Made by a program: the position numbers and the translations under genes. From Actinomycetota bacterium (GTDB taxonomy: Bacteria; Actinomycetota; Thermoleophilia; Miltoncostaeales; Miltoncostaeaceae): a stretch of 21,312 nucleotides of DNA. The first letter of the stretch is position 1. Each line of letters begins with the position of its first letter. The notes beneath the pieces were generated by a model. It was not told where the DNA came from and searched no databases. It was given only the letters and a program-made list of their open reading frames with translations. This document shows, piece after piece, positions 6,813 through 15,600 of the stretch. Where the stretch lies: positions 1 to 21,312 of the forward strand of contig SXZC01000056.1 of NCBI GenBank assembly GCA_005788075.1. The letters run 5' to 3'.

Positions 6813-8276
6813 CTACGCGGCCGGGCGCGCCCCCGTACCGAGGTCGAGCACGTGCGCGGGCGACACCGGCAGGCGCTCGGGCAGCGTAACGCGCAGCATG
6901 CCGTCGTCCACGGTCCACTCCACGGGCTCGTCGAGCCCGAGCAGCCGCACTTCGCTCACGCCCGCGGCATCCACCCCGCGGATTCCGAAGGCCCGCTCGG
7001 GCATGTCGAGCACGGCCGCGTATACCCGGCCGTCGCGCTGGGTAAACCTCACATCCGCGCCCTCGGTGGTGGTGGCCTGGGCGATGTCCCAGGGCCGCGT
7101 GCCGTATACCGCCTCGCCGTTCACGCGCATCCACTCACCGAGCCCGCGCAGGGGGGCCTGTTGCTGGTCGGGAATGCGCCCGTGCTCGTCGGGGCCGATG
7201 CCGATGAGCAGGTTGCCGTTCTTCGACACGATGTCCACGAGCATGCGCACGAGCTCGGTGGGGGTGACGATGTCCTGCGGGCGCTCGTTGCGGTTGGCGC
7301 CGAATGAGTGACCCACGCCGCGCGTGGCCTCGAACTTCTTCTGCTGGATGTCGTCGAAGGTGGCGTATTCCGGGGTGCGGAAGTCGTAGTGGTGGGTGGC
7401 CGGGAAGGTGAGCGTCTTCGTGGCGTCGGGGATGTGCGACCAGAAGCGCTGCACCAGCCAGCCGCCGAGGCGTGCGACGGTGTCGCTCATGGCGCCGCGA
7501 TGTGCCGTGGGCTCGAGCCAGCGGTCGTTGATCACGCCCTCGGGCACGGCGTTGTAGTACTCGGCGAACAGCGCGGGGAGGTTCCCGCCCGAGGGCCAGC
7601 AGACGTCGTTCCAGAGCACCGACGGCTCGTACCGCTGGATGAGCTCCTGCACGTGCCGCGTGGCGTAGCCCACGTAGTCGTCCTCGTACGGCACGGCGAG
7701 CGAGGTCTCGGCGGGGTTCTTGATGAGCGCGTCGTTGTACGGCCAGTCGTACCCGCCCGAGTAGTAGAGCCCCATGCGCATCCCCGCGCCCAGCACGGCC
7801 TGGCGCATGTCGCCCACGAGGTCGCGCTTCGCGTGGTACCAGCCCTTGCGCGGGTGCTCCTGGGCCGTGGGCCACAGGCAGAAGCCCTCGTGGTGCTTCG
7901 TGGTGAGCACCACGTAGCGCGCGCCGGCACCGCTGCAGATTCCCGCGATGGCGTCGAGGTCGGCCGCCGCCGAGGCCTCGTCGAAGGGTGCCACGAAGTC
8001 GTCGTAGGTGGCGTCGGGGCCGTAGGTGTCGCGCTGGTGCTGCCACGTGGGGCTGCCCTCGAGGCGGCTCGTGTTGAGGTACCACTCGGCGTAGGGGTTC
8101 TGCCGCAGCATCTCCTCGGGGCCGGCGTCGTGCAGCAGCTTCTGGATGTCCTCCACCTGGGGCGCCCAGCCGGGCACCGAGTAGAGGCCCCAGTGAAGGA
8201 AGATCCCGAGCTTGGCGTCGTCGTACCAGGAGGGCACCTCATGGGTGCCCACTGAGTCCCACGTGGGTTCGTACAT
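6813..8276 (-). CDS. GH29 alpha-L-fucosidase
   Basis: Retaining glycoside hydrolase of family 29 that removes L-fucose from glycans. The ATG at 8276 (MYEPTWDSVG) gives 487 aa, and the family hallmark near the N-terminus follows at once: WYDDAKLGIFLHWG (17-30). A GTG at 8333 would add 19 unconserved residues. Further signatures are TTKHHEGF (125-132), GMRMGLYYSGGYDW (165-178) and LWND (221-224), in which Asp224 is the expected catalytic nucleophile. After a barrel of about 350 residues comes a C-terminal beta-sandwich (about 395-485). There is no signal peptide, so the enzyme should be cytoplasmic and act on imported oligosaccharides. No sugar transporter or fucose catabolic gene is in view. 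The ribosome binding site is weak. Confidence 0.95.
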   Translation of the reverse strand: MYEPTWDSVGTHEVPSWYDDAKLGIFLHWGLYSVPGWAPQVEDIQKLLHDAGPEEMLRQNPYAEWYLNTSRLEGSPTWQHQRDTYGPDATYDDFVAPFDEASAAADLDAIAGICSGAGARYVVLTTKHHEGFCLWPTAQEHPRKGWYHAKRDLVGDMRQAVLGAGMRMGLYYSGGYDWPYNDALIKNPAETSLAVPYEDDYVGYATRHVQELIQRYEPSVLWNDVCWPSGGNLPALFAEYYNAVPEGVINDRWLEPTAHRGAMSDTVARLGGWLVQRFWSHIPDATKTLTFPATHHYDFRTPEYATFDDIQQKKFEATRGVGHSFGANRNERPQDIVTPTELVRMLVDIVSKNGNLLIGIGPDEHGRIPDQQQAPLRGLGEWMRVNGEAVYGTRPWDIAQATTTEGADVRFTQRDGRVYAAVLDMPERAFGIRGVDAAGVSEVRLLGLDEPVEWTVDDGMLRVTLPERLPVSPAHVLDLGTGARPAA

Positions 8277-8358
8277 GGGACGAGTCAAGCGGTTTGCCGG
8301 GTGGGCGGCCCATGCCACGCCGGCCCGTGGCACGCCGACGCCTGGTCCCCGGAACGAC

Positions 8359-8393
8359 GAAGGCCCCGCGCCGGCTGGCGGAGCGGGGCCTTC
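8359..8393 (-). terminator. Intrinsic terminator after the protease gene
   Basis: GAAGGCCCCGC (8359-8369) and GCGGGGCCTTC (8383-8393) form a perfect 11-bp stem with a 13-nt loop. It lies 27 bp after the protease stop at 8421 and before the fucosidase start on the same strand. This should insulate the two genes. Confidence 0.75.
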
Positions 8394-8420
8394 AGATACC
8401 TCTTTGGTGCGTGGGTGCGG

Positions 8421-10862
<2,442 letters not shown>

Positions 10863-10869
10863 GAACGGG

Positions 10870-10875
10870 AACGTA
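10870..10875 (-). promoter_or_regulatory. -10 element of a leaderless protease promoter
   Basis: On the minus strand TACGTT (TANNNT) ends 7 bases before the protease ATG, so transcription would begin at or next to the start codon. No convincing -35 is visible. This agrees with the missing Shine-Dalgarno. Confidence 0.4.
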
Positions 10876-10944
10876 CGCCCGGTACCCCCCCATCAGTACA
10901 GGACCGGGTGACGCTTCACTGTTTTCTCACAGTTTCCGAACCCC

Positions 10945-10950
10945 TACCTT
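10945..10950 (+). promoter_or_regulatory. -10 element of a leaderless promoter
   Basis: TACCTT (TANNNT) is followed by exactly six bases and then the GTG of the small membrane protein. An in-frame TAG at 10951-10953 rules out any earlier start. The AGGGA directly touching the GTG is too close to work as a Shine-Dalgarno, which supports leaderless initiation. Confidence 0.45.
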
Positions 10951-10956
10951 TAGGGA

Positions 10957-11136
10957 GTGACCTGGCTTCAGTCATTCCTGACGGCCTTCCTCGCCGTCGC
11001 GACCGTCATCTACGCGGGCCGCGCGGTGGTGCTGCACCGGGCCGGAAACCCCAATGCGACGCGGTGGACGTGGGTGGCGGTGCTCTTCGCCGTGGCCTTC
11101 GTCGCCAACCTCGTGGCACTGATCGTGAGCGCGTAG
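10957..11136 (+). CDS. Small two-helix membrane protein (59 aa)
   Basis: This short ORF starts at GTG 10957 and ends at TAG 11136. It encodes MTWLQSFLTAFLAVAT at the N-terminus and two hydrophobic helices (about residues 5-26 and 38-57). A short polar loop between them holds an Arg/His/Asn-rich turn and a WTW pair. G/C strongly dominates the third codon positions across the frame, as in neighbouring genes, which supports real coding. I do not recognise the family. It lies divergent to the protease gene across 94 bp and 31 bp before the yaaA-like gene on the same strand, so the two may be cotranscribed. Confidence 0.7.
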   Translation: MTWLQSFLTAFLAVATVIYAGRAVVLHRAGNPNATRWTWVAVLFAVAFVANLVALIVSA

Positions 11137-11167
11137 CCCTGCGGCGCGCGCCACGTTAAGGCCTGCC

Positions 11168-11944
11168 GTGGCGCCGGCGGCTCCCGTGTTGCTCATCCCG
11201 CCATCCGAGGGGAAGGCCGAGGGCGGGGATGGCGCCCCCGTCGAGTGGGGGGGCGGCCGATTCGGTGACCTGGCCGTCGAGCGCCTCACGGTGCGCGACG
11301 CCGTGCGGCGGGTGCTCGCCGCGGGTGCGGGCGGGCCGCTGCTGGGCGTGCGCGGGCCGCACCTCGAGCGTGCGATCGGCGAGTGGAAGCACATGGACGC
11401 GTCACCCACCATGCCCGCCGCCCAGCGCTACACCGGGGTGGTGTGGGGCGGCATCGACATCACATCGCTGCCGGCTCCGGCCCGGCGCCGCGCGATGTCG
11501 CGCATCGTGGTGACCTCGGGTCTCTGGGGCCTCGTCGGCGCCGCCGATGCGATTCCGGCCTATCGGCTGAAGATGGGCGCGCGTGTTGATGGCTTCGGGT
11601 CGCTCGCGGCGTGGTGGCGCCCCGCCGTTTCGGGTGCGCTGGCGCGGCATGCAGGGCGCGGCGTCGTGATCGACATGCTTCCCCTCGACCACCGGGCGGT
11701 CATCGATCCCGCGGCGCTGCGGTCGGGAAGCCTGGTGCGCGTGGGGATCGTCGAGGATGGCCCCGGCGGGCGCCGGGCCGCGGGCCACGCGGGCAAGCAC
11801 CTCAAGGGCCTGCTCGCGCGGGCCATCGTGGAGCACGACGCCCGCACGCTCGACGACCTGGCCGCCGTGCGCGTTGATGGGCTGTCGCTGCTCTCGGTCG
11901 AGCGCGGCGAGGTGGCGGAGGTCACCTTCCTGCGCGAGGGGTGA
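11168..11944 (+). CDS. yaaA: YaaA/UPF0246-family peroxide-stress protein
   Basis: This 258-residue protein has the family's typical length and signatures: LLIPPSEGKAEGG at the N-terminus (8-20), RYTGVVWGGID in the middle, SGLWGL with IPAYRLKMG, and a C-terminal GKHLKGLLAR segment. E. coli YaaA lowers intracellular free iron under hydrogen peroxide stress and has a DNA-binding helix-hairpin-helix fold; applying that role here is inference from homology. The start is GTG 11168, with AAGG at 11158-11161 six bases upstream. It converges on carD with 16 bp between the stop codons. Confidence 0.9.
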   Translation: MAPAAPVLLIPPSEGKAEGGDGAPVEWGGGRFGDLAVERLTVRDAVRRVLAAGAGGPLLGVRGPHLERAIGEWKHMDASPTMPAAQRYTGVVWGGIDITSLPAPARRRAMSRIVVTSGLWGLVGAADAIPAYRLKMGARVDGFGSLAAWWRPAVSGALARHAGRGVVIDMLPLDHRAVIDPAALRSGSLVRVGIVEDGPGGRRAAGHAGKHLKGLLARAIVEHDARTLDDLAAVRVDGLSLLSVERGEVAEVTFLREG

Positions 11945-11960
11945 CCCGACCGCCGCCCGG

Positions 11961-13019
11961 CTACTTCTTCTTGGCCGGGGCTGCCTTCTTGGCCGGGGCC
12001 TTGGCCGCCGCCTTCGCGGGAGCCGCCTTCTTGGCCGGCGCCTTGGCCGCGGGCTTCGCAGCTGCCTTCGCCGCGGGCTTGGTTGCCGCCTTCTTGGCCG
12101 GCGCCTTTGCGGCGGGCTTCGCCGCCGCCTTCGTGGCTGGCTTGGCGGGGGCCTTCTTGGCAGGCGCCTTTGCCGCGGGCTTGGCCGGGGCCGCCTTCTT
12201 CGCCGCCGGCTTGGCTGCCGCCTTCGCGGGAGCGGCCTTCTTGGCCGGCGCCTTTGCCGCGGGCTTCGAAGCCGCCTTCGCCGCCGGCTTGGCCGCCGCC
12301 TTCGCGGGAGCCGCCTTCTTGGCGGGCGCCTTGGCCTCGGCGGCCTTCTCCATCGCCGCACGGGCCATGGCCTGCACGGACGGCGGAGTGGACGACAGCG
12401 GCGGGCGCACCGTGGCGCGCATCGACGAGCGTGACTGCTGGGCGGCAGCGGCACGGGCGGCCGCAGCGGCCTTGGGGTCGGCCTTGGGCGGCGGCTTGGG
12501 CGCGATGCGCTTGCCCGTGGGCTTGTGCTTCACCACGTGCTCGCCGGTGAGCACGTCGTCGATCAGCTTGTTCGCCGTCTCCTCGTCGATGTTGCGGGCG
12601 TACATGAGCTCGCTTACCAGCACGCGGCGCGCGCGCTCGAGCATCTGCATCTCGCCGGGGGACAGGCGGGCGTCCTGCTGCCGGCGCTCGAGGTTGCGCA
12701 CCACCTCGGCCAGCTCGAGGATGTCGCCGCTGCGCAGCTTCTCCTGGTTGCGCTTGAAGCGCTGGTTCCACTGCGCGGGCATCTCGCTGCCGTCGGCGGC
12801 CAGGACGGCCAGCACCTCGTTGACGGCGCGCTCGTTGATGACCGGGCGAAGGCCGGCGGTCTCGGCGTTCTCGCACGGGACCATGACCGTCATCTGCGGC
12901 TGCAGGATCTCGATCGTCAGGTACTCACGGCGCTCGCCGCGGATCTCGTGGAATTCCTTGGCAAGCACGGTACCCGCGCCATGGTGCGGGTAGACGACCT
13001 TGTCCCCAACCTCGAACAT
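11961..13019 (-). CDS. carD: CarD/CdnL-type transcription regulator with histone-H1-like tail
   Basis: RNA-polymerase-binding factor that stabilises open promoter complexes, mainly at rRNA and housekeeping promoters. Residues 1-60 form the CarD_TRCF-like RNAP interaction domain (FEVGDKVVYPHHGAGTV, then EYLTIEI). Residues 62-160 form the helical DNA-binding domain, with Trp84 in PAQWNQRFKRN; the matching Trp of mycobacterial CarD wedges into the -10 bubble edge. CdnL proteins normally stop near residue 160. Here a linker is followed by a tail of about 125 residues (228-352) made almost only of Ala, Lys and Pro (APAKKAAPAK, KPAAKAA), like histone H1 C-termini. The tail should bind DNA non-specifically and compact it (inference). 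The ATG at 13019 has GAGGAGA 5-6 bases upstream. The leader contains a hairpin. Confidence 0.93.
   Translation of the reverse strand: MFEVGDKVVYPHHGAGTVLAKEFHEIRGERREYLTIEILQPQMTVMVPCENAETAGLRPVINERAVNEVLAVLAADGSEMPAQWNQRFKRNQEKLRSGDILELAEVVRNLERRQQDARLSPGEMQMLERARRVLVSELMYARNIDEETANKLIDDVLTGEHVVKHKPTGKRIAPKPPPKADPKAAAAARAAAAQQSRSSMRATVRPPLSSTPPSVQAMARAAMEKAAEAKAPAKKAAPAKAAAKPAAKAASKPAAKAPAKKAAPAKAAAKPAAKKAAPAKPAAKAPAKKAPAKPATKAAAKPAAKAPAKKAATKPAAKAAAKPAAKAPAKKAAPAKAAAKAPAKKAAPAKKK
11964..12338 (-). repeat. Low-complexity Lys/Ala/Pro-coding repeats in the CarD tail
   Basis: The DNA repeats units such as GCCTTCTTGGCCGGC and CGCGGGCTTCG (plus-strand reading) throughout this stretch, encoding PAKKA- and KPAAKA-type units. 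Replication slippage and misassembly are likely here, so tail length may vary between strains or assemblies. Confidence 0.85.
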
Positions 13020-13058
13020 TCATTCTCCTCGTGCCATCTGATCGCGCCACCGGGCGGC

Positions 13059-13080
13059 GGGCGCCCCCTTTTAGGCGCCC
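13059..13080 (-). promoter_or_regulatory. Hairpin in the carD 5' leader
   Basis: GGGCGCC (13059-13065) and GGCGCCC (13074-13080) form a perfect 7-bp stem with an 8-base loop, 40 bp before the carD ATG. Read on the plus strand it has no gene to terminate. On the minus strand it lies either in the carD leader or behind the preceding small gene as a terminator. Confidence 0.4.
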
Positions 13081-13126
13081 CGGCCGGTCCCCGGCGGGAT
13101 CCGGATTCGGCGTGAATCGCCTCTAC

Positions 13127-13132
13127 ATGGTA
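13127..13132 (-). promoter_or_regulatory. Candidate -10 element for carD
   Basis: On the minus strand TACCAT (TANNNT) lies between the preceding gene's stop (13166) and the carD start, implying a leader of about 100 nt that contains the hairpin at 13059-13080. I see no good -35, so this is a tentative call. Confidence 0.3.
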
Positions 13133-13165
13133 CCGCGCCGCGTGGCGCCTCGGCTTACGGGCGTC

Positions 13166-13372
13166 CTACCAGTTCGCGGGCCATCGATCGAGCACCTCGC
13201 TGTGGCGCTTCGCGCGCTCCCGGCGCGCCTGCTCCGCGGGGTCCGCGGCCGACTCCTTGGCCCTGCGCAGCGCCTCGATCATCTCGTGGCGGCGCTGCTC
13301 CTTCTCCTTGGCCTCGGCCGCGGCCTTTCGCTTGGCCTTGGCGAGGGTGCTGTCGTGATGTGCTCCGAACAC
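13166..13372 (-). CDS. Small charged alpha-helical protein (68 aa), unknown function
   Basis: From GTG 13372 the frame encodes 68 residues rich in Ala, Lys, Glu and Arg. An almost uninterrupted predicted helix (about residues 9-57) contains KAKRKAAAEAKEKEQRRHE, and the protein ends in DRWPANW. Third codon positions are nearly all G or C, like the neighbouring genes. No Shine-Dalgarno is clear, and an internal ATG at residue 31 is an alternative start. The gene lies 34 bp behind uppP on the same strand and 146 bp ahead of carD. A nucleic-acid-binding or coiled-coil role would be a guess. A plus-strand frame overlaps it but shows no family signature. Confidence 0.6.
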   Translation of the reverse strand: MFGAHHDSTLAKAKRKAAAEAKEKEQRRHEMIEALRRAKESAADPAEQARRERAKRHSEVLDRWPANW

Positions 13373-13406
13373 GATCCCGCAGGATAGCGCCCCCGGCCGT
13401 CGCCGC

Positions 13407-14228
<822 letters not shown>

Positions 14229-14314
14229 GGGCGGGCACCCTAGCGACGCGCGCGGGGCCGCGGGGCCGCGCCCCGGAAGCATCCGGCGGCGCTACGTCAA
14301 GGATTCGGTAAGGG

Positions 14315-14746
14315 TCAGCCCTTGTCGGGGCGCGCGAGCATGATGTCGCAGGGGGCGTGGCGCGCCAGGTGCAGCGCGAAGCTGCCGAGCAGCAGGCGTT
14401 CCACCCGTCCACGCTCCGCGCCGGCCACCAGCAGGTCCACGTCGTTCTCCTCGGCCCACTGGCACACCGCGTCGGGCGGGTGGCCCTCCAGCACCTGCGG
14501 CTGCGCGCCCGGGATTCCCTCCACCATCTCCTTCAGCCAGGTGAGAGCAGCGGCCTGCATCACCTCGGGGTCGGGCAGGAAGACACCGCCCTCACCCATG
14601 TAGGGAGGCGGCATCGGGATGCTCGTCACGTGCAGCACCGACAGGCGCGCGCCGGTGAGCGACGCCATGCGGGCGGCCTCCTGCAGCGCCTTGTGCGATC
14701 CGGGGCTGTCCTCCACCGCCACCGCCACGTGCCCATAGGTCTCCAT
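14315..14746 (-). CDS. Universal stress protein (UspA family, 143 aa)
   Basis: Single-domain Usp protein of typical length. METYGHVAVAVEDSPGS forms the first strand and nucleotide-facing loop; SVLHVTSIP follows; then DLLVAGAERG and LLLGS (118-122), and the C-terminal HAPCDIMLAR strand. The ATP-binding loop G-x2-G-x9-G-S/T is present but one residue short, with GAERG where GSRG is usual, so ATP binding is likely but not certain. The ATG at 14746 has no Shine-Dalgarno. TACCAT lies exactly six bases upstream, fitting a leaderless transcript. An extended frame upstream to 14932 overlaps the divergent HAD gene and is rejected. Confidence 0.92.
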   Translation of the reverse strand: METYGHVAVAVEDSPGSHKALQEAARMASLTGARLSVLHVTSIPMPPPYMGEGGVFLPDPEVMQAAALTWLKEMVEGIPGAQPQVLEGHPPDAVCQWAEENDVDLLVAGAERGRVERLLLGSFALHLARHAPCDIMLARPDKG

Positions 14747-14752
14747 GGGGGC

Positions 14753-14774
14753 ATGGTACGGGCGGCGGTAGCAT
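14753..14774. promoter_or_regulatory. Divergent pair of leaderless -10 elements
   Basis: The universal stress and HAD genes diverge with only 34 bp between start codons. Minus-strand TACCAT (complement of 14753-14758) and plus-strand TAGCAT (14769-14774) each end six bases before their own ATG. Each polymerase footprint would cover the other gene's start, so the promoters should interfere with each other. Confidence 0.5.
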
Positions 14775-14780
14775 CGCGCC

Positions 14781-15584
14781 ATGTCCGACGCCGATGCGAT
14801 CGCCGAGAGGTACGAGGGGCTCATCCTCGACCTCGACGGCTGCCTGTGGGTGGGCACCTCGGCGGTGCCGGGCGCGCCCGAGGCCGTGGATCGCTGGCGG
14901 GCGGCCGATCGGGCGCTGGTGTTCCTCACCAACGACCCGGCCTCGTCGCCCGAGGACGTGCTGCAGCGGCTTTGGAGTCATGGGGTGCGCGGTGCGGTGC
15001 ACGAGATCGTCACCTCGGGCGTGGTGATGCAGGAGTACCTGGCCGATCGCTTCAGTGGTGGGGTCGCCGTGGTGGTGGGGAGCCCCGCGATGGCGCGCCA
15101 CGTGCAGGCCGCGGGGCTCAAGGTGGTGTCGCGCGAGGCGCACGTGCCCGACGCTGACGTGGTGGTGCTGGCGGGCCACGCCGACCTCTCGTACCGCGAG
15201 CTCACCTGGGCGGTGCGCGCGGCGTGCGCCGGCGTGCCGGTGATCGCCACGGGGCGCGACCGCCTCGTGCCGGGCGAGAACGGCGTGCGTCCCGGCACGG
15301 GCGCCGTGGTGGCCTACGTGGAGTACGCCGCCGGCGTGGACGTGGTGGCCGTGGGCAAGCCGGGGCCGGACGCCTGGCGTATCGCGCGCGAGCGGCTTGG
15401 CGTGCACGGCCCGGTGCTGGCCGTGGGCGACCGGCTCGACTCCGACGTCGGCGGTGCGGTGGCCGCGGGGCTCGATGCCGCACTCGTGCTGAGCGGCGTC
15501 ACCAGCCGGGCCGAGGCCGACGCCTGGAAGGGCGCGAAGCCCGTGGCGGTGGCTGACGACCTCGGGGCGCTGCTCGGGGGCTAG
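14781..15584 (+). CDS. HAD-superfamily IIA (NagD-like) phosphatase
   Basis: Aspartate-nucleophile phosphatase of the NagD / p-nitrophenylphosphatase group, 267 aa. HAD motif I is LILDLDG (14-20), with Asp17 as nucleophile and Asp19 as acid/base. Motif II is FLTND (48-52). The C2-type cap lies between motifs II and III. Motif III Lys193 sits in VGKPGPDAW, and motif IV is VGDRLDSDVGGA (215-226) with Asp217 and Asp222 binding Mg2+. Likely substrates are small phosphometabolites such as phosphoglycolate or sugar phosphates; the actual one cannot be read from sequence. The start has no Shine-Dalgarno but a leaderless-type -10. It converges on the LLM-ligase fusion with 16 bp between stop codons. 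Confidence 0.93.
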   Translation: MSDADAIAERYEGLILDLDGCLWVGTSAVPGAPEAVDRWRAADRALVFLTNDPASSPEDVLQRLWSHGVRGAVHEIVTSGVVMQEYLADRFSGGVAVVVGSPAMARHVQAAGLKVVSREAHVPDADVVVLAGHADLSYRELTWAVRAACAGVPVIATGRDRLVPGENGVRPGTGAVVAYVEYAAGVDVVAVGKPGPDAWRIARERLGVHGPVLAVGDRLDSDVGGAVAAGLDAALVLSGVTSRAEADAWKGAKPVAVADDLGALLGG

Positions 15585-15600
15585 CTCGCGCGGTTCGCGG

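Noticed and set aside
4540..7311. A 923-codon plus-strand open frame across cellulase, membrane protein and fucosidase
   Set aside because: It runs across three genes with recognised products in other frames, has low-complexity His/Arg/Ala composition and shows no family signature.
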